Notes under the pieces: generated by a model
Databases searched by the model: none
The model's input: only the letters and a program-made list of their open reading frames with translations
What the model was told of the DNA's origin: nothing
Shown: positions 1 to 11,249 of the stretch, piece by piece
Numbering within the stretch: the stretch's first letter is position 1
Layout of the letters: each line of letters starts with the position of its first letter
Program-made: the position numbers and the translations under genes
NCBI GenBank assembly: GCA_964478225.1
Contig: CAYZHM010000001.1
Span: forward strand, 1 to 64,000
DNA from: CAYZHM01 sp964478225
GTDB lineage: Bacteria; Pseudomonadota; Alphaproteobacteria; Micavibrionales; Micavibrionaceae
Direction of reading: 5' to 3'
Length of the DNA: 64,000 nt

Positions 1-922
1 CCACGGGCAGATGACGCCCACAGAACTTGATGACCGCATGAGTGCGTTTTATGACGGGCAATATGATGTCCTGATCGCGACGAATATTATCGAGAGCGGG
101 ATTGATATTCCAACGGCGAATACGATGGTCGTGCATCGCTCGGATATGTTTGGACTGGCGCAATTGTATCAAATCCGCGGACGGATCGGCCGATCGAAGC
201 AGCGTGCTTATGCCTATTTAACGACGCAGCCGGGGAAAAAGCTGACGGTGCAGGCGCAGAAGCGGCTTGAGGTTATGGAGACTTTAGACACTTTAGGAGC
301 AGGGTTTCAGCTTGCGTCGCATGACATGGATATTCGCGGGGCTGGGAATTTGTTGGGCGATCAGCAATCCGGCCATATTAAAGAGGTCGGCGTTGAGCTT
401 TATCAACAGATGCTGGAAGAGGCTGTGGCGGCGGCGCGTGAGGGGTATGATTTATCGGACGTTCCGGATACCGGATGGTCGCCGCAGATTAATTTGGGAA
501 CATCCGTTCTTATTCCTGAAACCTATGTCGAGGATCTCGCTGTACGTATGAGCCTATACCGCCGATTGTCTGATCTTGAGAATGCGGATGATATTGAGGG
601 GTTTGCGGCGGAGTTGATCGATCGTTTCGGGGAATTCCCGGCTGAGGTTCAGAATTTGCTGGATATTGTGGCGATTAAGCAGCTTTGCAAGCAGGCAGGT
701 GTTTCTTCTGTTGAAGCGGGGCCGAAGGGTGCGGTGATTGGGTTCTACAAGGATAATCCACCGAATGTTGGTGCTTTGATGGGCTGGATTGCTCAGAAAG
801 GCAGTATGATAAAGCTGCGGCCGGATCATAAAATAGTTCTTACACAACAGTGGGATAGAGTTGAACAGCGCGCCCGAGGTGCGCATACATTGTTAAAAGA
901 GCTTGTAAAAGCCTTTTCTTAG
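1..922 (+). CDS. mfd: Transcription-repair coupling factor Mfd, C-terminal part (5' end outside window)
   Basis: Mfd is an ATP-driven DNA translocase that pushes stalled RNA polymerase off damaged template and recruits UvrA. The reading frame is open from the first complete codon at base 2, so the gene begins upstream and only about the last 307 residues are here. Visible parts are helicase motif V (IIESGIDIPTANT), motif VI (QIRGRIGRS), the stretch GAGFQLASHDMDIRGAGNLLG typical of Mfd/RecG C-termini, and a C-terminal domain that fits the TRCF/D7 regulatory module. The stop is TAG... no: the last codons read TTT TCT TAG, directly followed by a short spacer to a small unknown gene. Identification is firm because motif V, motif VI and the post-helicase segment occur in the Mfd order. 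Confidence 0.96.
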   Translation, partial: HGQMTPTELDDRMSAFYDGQYDVLIATNIIESGIDIPTANTMVVHRSDMFGLAQLYQIRGRIGRSKQRAYAYLTTQPGKKLTVQAQKRLEVMETLDTLGAGFQLASHDMDIRGAGNLLGDQQSGHIKEVGVELYQQMLEEAVAAAREGYDLSDVPDTGWSPQINLGTSVLIPETYVEDLAVRMSLYRRLSDLENADDIEGFAAELIDRFGEFPAEVQNLLDIVAIKQLCKQAGVSSVEAGPKGAVIGFYKDNPPNVGALMGWIAQKGSMIKLRPDHKIVLTQQWDRVEQRARGAHTLLKELVKAFS

Positions 923-955
923 GAATTAAGATTATTGTTTTTGGAAAGGCTAAAG

Positions 956-1237
956 ATGAATAATATTGCTCAAACAATAGATAAACTTAACAATAATTAT
1001 GATTTTAGCATCATTGAAGCAGCAGGCTCTCGATGGGCTCGGCTGAAGGATGTTTGGGTGCAATATGTTGGGCGGTCTACTCCGGAAATTCTTGCCGTAC
1101 GAGGGAATGATGATGAGTCTGCGATTGAGCTTTTGCTTACAGTTGCCTTTCGAGAAAGCCGTAATGGAAATCTTACACGGGACGGTAAAAAGCTGATTAT
1201 AGATGAGAATAGCTTGGAGCCGAAGGTTTCAGCATAA
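956..1237 (+). CDS. Small uncharacterised protein (93 aa)
   Basis: I do not recognise a family. The ATG at 956 is preferred over a TTG at 935 because GGAAAGG lies about 8 bases before it. The protein begins MNNIAQTIDKLNNNYDFSII and is mixed in charge, with no signal peptide, membrane segment or cysteine motif. It sits 33 bases after mfd in the same direction and is followed by another small unknown gene, so it may share an mfd transcript. Codon use looks like that of its neighbours, and the good ribosome binding site supports it being a real gene. The function is unknown. Confidence 0.6.
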   Translation: MNNIAQTIDKLNNNYDFSIIEAAGSRWARLKDVWVQYVGRSTPEILAVRGNDDESAIELLLTVAFRESRNGNLTRDGKKLIIDENSLEPKVSA

Positions 1238-1302
1238 AGCTTAGAGAAACTTGGTTTCTGGTATGAATCGTGCAATGCTTTTCGATACTGAAAGGATTCA
1301 TT

Positions 1303-1716
1303 ATGTCGATTGTTTATGCTGAAGGTAAAATTAAGGAAGCTCTGGCTTTGGCTAAAGGCAACAAGACCAAGGCCAATCAGATTGTTATGGCGATGGCCAT
1401 GCAAGATGTAAAACTTTTGCAAGGGCTGACCAAACACCATTTGGCAGGAATTGTGGCCTATCATGTTGAACGTGTTCTTTCAGGGCGCACATCTCAGCCG
1501 CAGGGTGTAAGTGTTGCACCAACTCAGCAGAATGTTAAGCCGAAGACGGTTGTTAGGGCTTCCGATCCGTTTGGTGCGGAAATTTTAAGGGCAGTTGGCG
1601 GTGGTGGTGAGGTTTTTGGTTTTGATGCAGGAAGCGCCCCGTCAAGCAAGCCTGCGTCGCAGCGGCATGTGAATGCGATTAAGCAAATGGTTGCGCGTTC
1701 GAAATCACTTAAGTAG
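1303..1716 (+). CDS. Uncharacterised protein (137 aa) with Gly/Pro-rich linker
   Basis: No family is recognised. The ATG at 1303 is chosen because AAAGGA lies at 1291-1296; an earlier in-frame ATG at 1270 has no ribosome binding site. Residues 1 to about 65 look helical and basic (starting MSIVYAEGKIKEALALAKGN). A low-complexity Gln/Pro/Val stretch follows, then a Gly-rich segment (AVGGGGEVFGFDAG) and a basic C-terminus. The architecture suggests a small soluble protein with a folded N-terminal part and a flexible tail. Its TAG stop is immediately followed by the TTG used as the candidate start of the next gene, in the same frame. Confidence 0.6.
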   Translation: MSIVYAEGKIKEALALAKGNKTKANQIVMAMAMQDVKLLQGLTKHHLAGIVAYHVERVLSGRTSQPQGVSVAPTQQNVKPKTVVRASDPFGAEILRAVGGGGEVFGFDAGSAPSSKPASQRHVNAIKQMVARSKSLK

Positions 1717-3956
<2,240 letters not shown>

Positions 3957-3963
3957 TTTAAAA

Positions 3964-4401
3964 TTAAGGCTGAGGCGGCAGCGTTTCGAAGTTTATGACT
4001 TCTATTTGCGAAACGGTTAAATCTATGATCGCATCTTGAAGAGGTTTTTTTACTCCAGATTTTATCATATCGGCAATAACTTGTTCGGCTATATACTCGC
4101 TAAGTTCTTCTATGGCGGATTGCGGGTCTTTGGTGGTTTTTACTTGTATATAATTGGGGATCCTGCATCTGTTTTGGTAGCAATGAATTTCCCAGTTTAT
4201 TCCGTCTGCTGTGTTGCCTTTGTTTAAGACGGCATAAACGTTGCCACATTGAAGGGTGAATTTATCTGACCACGGAGACTTGTTTTCCCAAACGTTGGCG
4301 TCAAGCAAGAGGGGCTCTACTTCTTTTGCAATCTTTTCTTTGCGATTGCCTATTGAGACGGAAGTATTGAAATTTAGTTCTAATGTAACACGCGCTCGCA
4401 T
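3964..4401 (-). CDS. Uncharacterised protein (145 aa)
   Basis: No family is recognised. The protein begins MRARVTLELNFNTSVSIG and reads as a soluble alpha/beta protein with two cysteines (LQCGNVYAVL and HCYQNRCRIPNY); there is no signal peptide or membrane segment. It lies 63 bases downstream of the patatin-like gene in the same direction, and convergent to aatA with a 7-base gap. It may be co-transcribed with the lipase gene. Codon use is similar to that of its neighbours. Confidence 0.6.
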   Translation of the reverse strand: MRARVTLELNFNTSVSIGNRKEKIAKEVEPLLLDANVWENKSPWSDKFTLQCGNVYAVLNKGNTADGINWEIHCYQNRCRIPNYIQVKTTKDPQSAIEELSEYIAEQVIADMIKSGVKKPLQDAIIDLTVSQIEVINFETLPPQP

Positions 4402-4464
4402 TTACTCAGTCTTATGTTGTGTGAGATAGATTTAATACGAATAATATCTTTATGTCAAAATTTT

Positions 4465-5676
4465 TCAACTCTTTCCTGAAAAGAAGCTAAAAAGCCCGCG
4501 TTTCTTATAGTTTTCCGGGTTTTCTTTTCTTTGTTTTCTTTCGTAATTTCTCGTCAAAACTTCGCAGACGGCATCAAATTGTTTATGGTTTTCCTCGAGG
4601 ATGCTGTGCGCGAAGTGTTCCATTCTTTTGAGGTTTTCCGGGCTTGCGTCATCGATTTGATGGCTTGGGGTTTTGGGGTCGTCATACGTTGCGATGAGTG
4701 ATTTGTTGAAGACGTAGGCATTGCTGCCGAGGTCCGCGCGGAAGCTGTCGACCAAAGCGGTTTCGGAAGCATGGAAAAGGATGTTGATCAAAGGAAGGTC
4801 GTTGACTGGATCTACAATTCCAAGGCCCCCCAGTTTGTTCCATTGGTCTTTGCTGAATGATCGGAGTGTGTGCCCTGTGCCGAGCATGATCATGTTTACC
4901 TTGGTGCCAGGTTCAAGATGCTGGCGGATGGCACCGTGATACGAAATACACGGGTTGTCGAATATGGAGCCATCGATACACGCATATTCATTGTTTCCAG
5001 CTTTGAAATGATGGCAGGGAAAATATGTGGGGGCTGCGCATGAACCAAGAACAGCATCAAGCATGCTGATGTTGGGTGTTGGTTTACGATTTCTGGCGAA
5101 ATCCATTTTTTTGAGCCACAATGCGTAGCCGCCTTGATTGACGAAATTGTTTTGTGTGTGAACGGGAGTGTCGCCGGTTTCGTCTTTTTCTTGAGCGACT
5201 TCGAGCTTGTTTCCGTCGAGGTTGTAGACGGGAATGACGATGTTGCTGAGTGCATCGCTCAGTTTAAAATTGCCGTACATGGCGCGCAGGCATTTTGTGA
5301 GATAGGCCGGGTCATAATGACCGTGACGTATAAGGCCGCGAAGTTGGCTTATTTTCATTGTGCGGTTATTAAAGTCGTGAATGAATCCACGGAAATCCCG
5401 ATAACGATCGGGCGGAAATATTCCGTTGCCTTCGCGTTCATAAAACTTGACCATGTGTTTGGCGCGAAATTGTGGGCGGTCAGGTTTTTCCGGATGAGGG
5501 ATGTTAAGGCCGGCGTTCAAAATTGCACCCGTCGATGGGCCAGAGAAAATGTCGACCATATGGGCCATGCGGAGGCCGGTTTTGTTTTCTATCGCGGTCA
5601 TGATGTGTGCAGGGATCAGGCCGCGCATGCCGCCGCCATAATTGAAAAGAACAACGATTTCTTGCTGTGGGGCCAT
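4465..5676 (-). CDS. Patatin-like phospholipase
   Basis: This is a serine lipid acyl hydrolase with a Ser-Asp dyad. The oxyanion-hole motif GGGMRG is at residues 14-19, the nucleophile elbow GPSTG at 46-50 (GxSxG with Ser48) and the catalytic Asp in CIDGSIFDNP near residue 235. There is no signal peptide, so it is probably cytoplasmic or membrane-peripheral. The C-terminus is long, charged and lysine-rich (QRKENPENYKKRG). At 403 aa it is typical of bacterial patatins. A structured RNA with its own promoter and intrinsic terminator lies about 60 bases upstream in the same direction and could act as its leader. No nucleotide cyclase or other CBASS partner is nearby, so a defence role has no support here. 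Confidence 0.85.
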   Translation of the reverse strand: MAPQQEIVVLFNYGGGMRGLIPAHIMTAIENKTGLRMAHMVDIFSGPSTGAILNAGLNIPHPEKPDRPQFRAKHMVKFYEREGNGIFPPDRYRDFRGFIHDFNNRTMKISQLRGLIRHGHYDPAYLTKCLRAMYGNFKLSDALSNIVIPVYNLDGNKLEVAQEKDETGDTPVHTQNNFVNQGGYALWLKKMDFARNRKPTPNISMLDAVLGSCAAPTYFPCHHFKAGNNEYACIDGSIFDNPCISYHGAIRQHLEPGTKVNMIMLGTGHTLRSFSKDQWNKLGGLGIVDPVNDLPLINILFHASETALVDSFRADLGSNAYVFNKSLIATYDDPKTPSHQIDDASPENLKRMEHFAHSILEENHKQFDAVCEVLTRNYERKQRKENPENYKKRGLFSFFSGKS

Positions 5677-5734
5677 GGAGAATCAAATAGGGGTGAAAAT
5701 AAGGTTATCGATAAAAATAGTGTACCAAATATGC

Positions 5735-5764
5735 AAAAAAAAACCGAGCCTTAAAAAGGCCCGG
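5735..5764 (-). terminator. Rho-independent terminator of the small RNA
   Basis: On the minus strand, the arms CCGGGCCTT and AAGGCTCGG (one G-U pair) enclose a short loop and are followed by nine consecutive Ts. The element lies between the small RNA body and the patatin start codon and points toward the latter. Confidence 0.85.
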
Positions 5765-5839
5765 CGAGTTGAACAGGGAGGTTTCACGTCTGGGAGACGT
5801 AGGAACTTTTGCAAGTCCCTGTCGACGAAGTTCGTCGAT
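5738..5839 (-). ncRNA. Candidate structured small RNA or 5' leader with anti-Shine-Dalgarno loops
   Basis: On the minus strand, a promoter (5847-5876) predicts a start near 5839. The RNA would begin at once with hairpin 1 (5838-5822, CGACG arms). Hairpin 2 has an 8-bp stem closed by a GCAA tetraloop (5820-5801, one G-U pair), and hairpin 3 has ACGTC/GACGT arms with loop UCCCA (5800-5786). Next comes a single-stranded ACCUCCCU segment (about 5781-5773), then a strong intrinsic terminator with nine Us (5764-5735). Every element is directly visible. Exposed UCCC/CCUCCC motifs resemble those of alphaproteobacterial trans-acting RNAs that block ribosome binding sites, but the family cannot be assigned from sequence. 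The alternative is a cis leader/attenuator of the patatin-like gene whose ATG is at 5676. Confidence 0.65.
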
Positions 5840-5846
5840 GGCTAGG

Positions 5847-5876
5847 GTTATAACCTGAAAAAGATGTGGCCGTCTA
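5847..5876 (-). promoter_or_regulatory. Sigma-70-type promoter of the small RNA
   Basis: On the minus strand, -35 TAGACG (5876-5871), an 18-base spacer and -10 TATAAC (5852-5847). The -10 sits in a perfect palindrome GGTTATAACC. The predicted start near 5839 falls exactly at the first hairpin. Confidence 0.55.
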
Positions 5877-5965
5877 CCCCAAAAATTATATGGCAGACAT
5901 AGTTTTTTTGCATGTCAGGGCTTTTTTGTGGTTATTAATGCCGAAAATGGCGGTTTTTATAGCTT

Positions 5966-6881
5966 TTAATGGCTTGAGTCGACCAATTCGGTGCTCTTGA
6001 TGTTGTCTAAAAGAAAGTCCCGAAAAGCCTGAATTCTTTTCGAATTTCGACGTTCTTCAGCGTATACGAAATACATATCCACAGATGGTGGTTCGAGTTC
6101 TGGCAAAATAAGATGTAGATTGTCTTTAAGCTCAATCATGTAGTCAGGAAGCACGGAAATTCCGGCATTTTTAATGGTTGCACGATAAATAGCATACATC
6201 GAATTGAGCATGATCAGGTTGTTATCGCGCTTAACATCAATATTGGCGATCTCATAAAGCCAGTTTGGATGCTTAAGGGGGGGCCTGGATTTCTGGCGGC
6301 ATGCCTAGCAGGGTATGGTTTTTGAGGTCATCGGCTGATTTAGGGACTCCATGCTTTTTAAGATAATCTTTGGAGGCGCAGACGTGGAAATTGATGGTCG
6401 CGAGGTATCTTTGGATATGGTCGGCCTCTTTGGGTTTACGCAACCTGATCGCGATATCACCTTTTTTCATGTTGAGATTGATGATTCTTTCTTCGAAGAG
6501 CAGGGTAAGCTGAATTTTTGGATATTGGTCTTTGAATTGAGCGATTCGAGGGGCGATGAGTGTAGAACCGATGAGTTCAGGGACGATTACTGTCAAAGGG
6601 CCCTCGGGTTGTTGATGTGTGTCCACGAGTTGACCTTTGATGATTGATAATCTTTGGTAAATTTCTTTCGTGGTTTCGTGGAGCATTTCTCCCTGTTCGG
6701 ATAAGACCAATCCTCTTGCATGGCGACGGAAAAGGCTGACGCCAAGTGATTCTTCAAGGGTGCTGATTTGTCTTGAGACAGCGGGTTGAGAGAGGCCAAG
6801 CGATTTTCCCGCGTGGGTGAGGCTGCCTGCTTCGGCGACAGTGTGAAAGAACCTTAGTTTGTCCCAGTCGAGCGCTTCCAT
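5966..6881 (-). pseudogene. LysR-family transcriptional regulator, frameshifted
   Basis: The first part (start ATG 6881) encodes a LysR winged-helix domain (residues 3-62, LRFFHTVAEAGSLTHAGKSLG) and the first half of the effector-binding domain. The frame ends at a TAA directly after a run of seven Cs on the coding strand (6276-6282). Removing one C restores an uninterrupted continuation (APLKHPNWLYEIANIDVK...) that joins the C-terminal segment ending at 5966. The whole would be 304 aa, the normal LysTR length. The gene follows trxB by 19 bases in the same direction. Either it is a recent pseudogene, a phase-variable homopolymer, or the C-count is a sequencing error. The domain identity is firm, the cause of the frameshift is not. 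Confidence 0.85.
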
Positions 6882-6900
6882 TTATTCTTGCTTTGACTTC

Positions 6901-7866
6901 TTATTCGGCGGCCTCTGCGTTTTCAGTATTTTCATGAGTAGCCAAAAAGCGATCGGCCTCCAATGCGGCCATGCATCCCATGCCGGCAGCGGTCACAGCT
7001 TGGCGGTAGATATGATCGGTGACATCGCCGGCGGCGAACACGCCCGGGATTGATGTTGCTGTGGAGTCGGGGGCTGAAATGATATAACCCGCCTCGTCCA
7101 TTTTGATTTTCCCTTTAAACAATTCGGTTGCAGGATCGTGACCGATTGCGATGAATAAACCATCGGCTTTGAAATCAGATGTCGCGCCTGTTTTTGTATT
7201 CTTGAGTTTCAGAGTTGTTAAACCGGAGTCATCTCCAGCAAGGTCTTCAACGACAGTATCCCAGATGAAATTCATCTTTGGATTTTTGAAGAGGCGGTCT
7301 TGCGTAATTTTTTCGGCACGCAATGTATCGCGGCGGTGTATCAATGTGACTTTTGAGCAGAAGTTTGTGAGGAATAAGGCTTCCTCGACTGCAGCGTTTC
7401 CACCACCGACGACTGCAACTTCTTTGTTTTTGAAAAAGAAGCCGTCGCATGTTGCGCAAGCGGAGACGCCGCGGCCACGGAATTTTTCTTCGGACGGGAG
7501 GCCAAGCCAGCGTGCTTTAGCGCCTGTGGCAATGATGAGTGTATCGCCGGAGTAGGTTGTGCCACTGTCGCCCGTCGCTTTAAAGGGACGAGAGGATACA
7601 TCGACTTCTTTAATATAGTCTGTGACCATTTTTGTTCCGACGTGTTCGGCTTGCTTTTTCATTTGCTCCATTAGCCATGGGCCTTCGATGACGTTTTCAA
7701 AGCCTGGGTAGTTTTCAACTTCGGTTGTGATCATCAGTTGGCCGCCGGGCTCATATCCTGTGACGAGGATGGGTTGAAGGTTTGCGCGTGCTGCATAAAT
7801 GGCAGCGGTGTATCCTGCAGGGCCGGATCCGATAATTAAAACTTTGCTGTGGTTTACGTTACTCAT
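6901..7866 (-). CDS. trxB: Thioredoxin-disulfide reductase
   Basis: This FAD/NADPH flavoenzyme reduces thioredoxin in the cytoplasm. The FAD-binding GSGPAGYTAAIYAARA is near residue 13, the redox-active CATC at about 137-140, the NADPH-binding GGGNAAVEEA near residue 154, and a C-terminal FAD motif GVFAAGDVTDHIYRQA. The 321 aa are the usual length. Its ATG overlaps the stop of the upstream ELM1-family gene by 4 bases, so translation is probably coupled. The frameshifted LysR gene follows 19 bases downstream, as in many alphaproteobacteria where trxB and a LysR regulator are adjacent. Confidence 0.97.
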   Translation of the reverse strand: MSNVNHSKVLIIGSGPAGYTAAIYAARANLQPILVTGYEPGGQLMITTEVENYPGFENVIEGPWLMEQMKKQAEHVGTKMVTDYIKEVDVSSRPFKATGDSGTTYSGDTLIIATGAKARWLGLPSEEKFRGRGVSACATCDGFFFKNKEVAVVGGGNAAVEEALFLTNFCSKVTLIHRRDTLRAEKITQDRLFKNPKMNFIWDTVVEDLAGDDSGLTTLKLKNTKTGATSDFKADGLFIAIGHDPATELFKGKIKMDEAGYIISAPDSTATSIPGVFAAGDVTDHIYRQAVTAAGMGCMAALEADRFLATHENTENAEAAE

Positions 7867-8792
7867 TTTGCAGTTCTATTCCTTGTTATTTCGTTGGCAA
7901 TCAATTGAGCGTCATTTAAGGGTTCGTAAGTCCAAGGCTGAAGGTTACCTGCGAAGGGCTTTATGACGTTTTTATCCTGTAATGTTTTATATAGCCGATT
8001 AAATTTGGGGGAGCCACCCTCCAATTCAACAATATAGACGGGTTTTCCCGTGGAACCAGCGTCTGAAAGCATGGAAACGCTGTCGTTTGTGACGATGATA
8101 TAGTCTGCTGAGGCGAGCATGGAAAGGTAAGGATTGTCACCTGTTCCATCCCATATATAGGCCTTTAGGCCAGAGTTTTGCAGTATTTCGAGGTTTTTCT
8201 CTCCGGTGCGACGGGAGGTTGTGATCATCAGGCCAGCATTGAGAGATTTAAGCTGGGCAACGAGATTGTTCATGATTTGTGGTGTGAGTGTGTGGGTATG
8301 GCTGTTGCCGCCGATTAATACTGCCACACGCGGTGAATTGAGGTTTGCGAACTCGGCAAAGTGGGGATGAGTTGATAAGCTTGCCAGGGTGACGCGGTTG
8401 GGAGCAGCAGTGGTGGTTATCACATTGGGGCCGGTATAATTATCGTGAGCAGGCGCGGCCACCAAATCAAAGTTATGCGGTGCAATTTTGGGATCTTGAA
8501 GATGGACTGTGAACGTTTGAGGGTTTTTTTTCTTTATATAAAGAGAAGCGGCGATGGCTTTGCGCCCGGCGGTTATTAGGACATCAGGCCATGGCGGAGT
8601 TATTGGGGGCTTAAATGTCCAGCTTTGTTCGAGGCCGAGCCAGGGCGTTAGCGTTTTCCATGGTTGGCGCAAGGAGATTGGTTTTATTGTTGTTTCTAGA
8701 CCTAAAGCTTCTGCAACGCCAAGGCATTGGTTTAGAGTTCCGGTGAGGCCATCTTCCACTACAATCCAGCATGTTTGCTCTTTTTGGGTCAT
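7863..8792 (-). CDS. Mitochondrial fission ELM1-family protein (DUF1022)
   Basis: The 309 aa show the ELM1/DUF1022 pattern: an N-terminal WIVVEDGLTGTLNQCLGVAEALG, a central LIGGNSHTHTLT, and the C-terminal DYIIVTNDSVSMLSDAGSTGKPVYIVEL followed by KFNRLYKTL. The fold is glycosyltransferase-B-like, related to nucleotide-sugar enzymes, but the biochemical role in bacteria is not established. In plants the homologue acts in mitochondrial division. It is the first gene of a coupled pair with trxB (4-base overlap) and diverges from the Lrp regulator. Confidence 0.85.
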   Translation of the reverse strand: MTQKEQTCWIVVEDGLTGTLNQCLGVAEALGLETTIKPISLRQPWKTLTPWLGLEQSWTFKPPITPPWPDVLITAGRKAIAASLYIKKKNPQTFTVHLQDPKIAPHNFDLVAAPAHDNYTGPNVITTTAAPNRVTLASLSTHPHFAEFANLNSPRVAVLIGGNSHTHTLTPQIMNNLVAQLKSLNAGLMITTSRRTGEKNLEILQNSGLKAYIWDGTGDNPYLSMLASADYIIVTNDSVSMLSDAGSTGKPVYIVELEGGSPKFNRLYKTLQDKNVIKPFAGNLQPWTYEPLNDAQLIANEITRNRTAK

Positions 8793-8899
8793 TATAAACT
8801 ATGTAAATAAAATTATATTTCGCACAATAGCTTGCGCAACTTTATATCAATTTGGTATGAGATCAGGAAATAAATAATTTTAAATGTGGGAGATTTTAA

Positions 8900-10597
<1,698 letters not shown>

Positions 10598-10607
10598 TGG
10601 CTGCGGG

Positions 10608-11249
10608 TTAGAGGGCCATTGCGTATTGTCTTTGGGTGGTTCCAAATTCAATAAAATTTTTTATTGGCGCGAAAGATTTTCGATGGTGGGGGGTGATGCC
10701 ATGGGCATCGATAGCGTTTAAATGTTCGCGGGAGGGATAACCGGAATTTCGTTCCCAGCCGTAATAAGGATGCTGTTCTGCAAGTTTGCTCATCAAGGCG
10801 TCACGGTAGGTTTTGGCGATGATGGATGCGGCGGCGATGGAAACAGATTTGGTGTCTCCTTTGATAATGGCCTGAGTTTGACATGGAAAAGATTTTGGCA
10901 GGAGATTGCCATCGATAAGGGCGAGGGTTGTTGGTACATTCATTTTGGTGTACGCGCGGTTCATGGCCAGGAATGAAGCCTGTACGATATTGATTTGGTC
11001 GACTTCCTCAATTGTTGCTTCGGCGATGGCCCAGTTGCTGAGCTGCTTTATTTGTCCGGCAAAGGTTTTGCGCTTTTTTGCAGAGAGCAGCTTGCTGTCA
11101 TTGACCTGTGCCCACAGGGTATGGCTACGGTTTTCCACAGGGATATACACGCAGGCGGCAACAACGGGGCCGGCGAGTGGGGCGCGTCCGACTTCGTCTA
11201 GTCCGCAGACGCTTCCATCGTGGGATTTTTCAAAGGCGAAATCAGGCAT
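10608..11249 (-). CDS. rnhB: Ribonuclease HII
   Basis: The enzyme nicks RNA-DNA hybrids and excises misincorporated ribonucleotides. Catalytic Asp18-Glu19 stand in CGLDEVGRAPLAGPVVAA, where the usual glycine after Arg is alanine. The third Asp is in LALIDGNLLP near residue 113, and the SIAAASIIAKTYRD segment with the fourth carboxylate follows. At 213 aa it is the normal length. The ATG at 11249 overlaps the end of pepN by 8 bases, so the two are likely coupled. ccrM follows in the same direction, but behind its own promoter. Confidence 0.95.
   Translation of the reverse strand: MPDFAFEKSHDGSVCGLDEVGRAPLAGPVVAACVYIPVENRSHTLWAQVNDSKLLSAKKRKTFAGQIKQLSNWAIAEATIEEVDQINIVQASFLAMNRAYTKMNVPTTLALIDGNLLPKSFPCQTQAIIKGDTKSVSIAAASIIAKTYRDALMSKLAEQHPYYGWERNSGYPSREHLNAIDAHGITPHHRKSFAPIKNFIEFGTTQRQYAMAL

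Noticed and set aside
4465..5676. Patatin as a CBASS or other phage-defence effector
   Set aside because: No CD-NTase, ubiquitin-like or other defence gene is nearby; the neighbours are housekeeping genes and an unknown gene.
5134..5754. A 206-codon open frame antisense to the patatin-like gene
   Set aside because: It is opposite a gene with clear patatin motifs, has no ribosome binding site, shows no family motif, and runs through the terminator of the small RNA.
5966..6211. A separate small gene for the LysR C-terminal part
   Set aside because: The sequence continues the LysR protein once a single C is removed from the homopolymer, so it is the second half of a broken gene, not an independent one.
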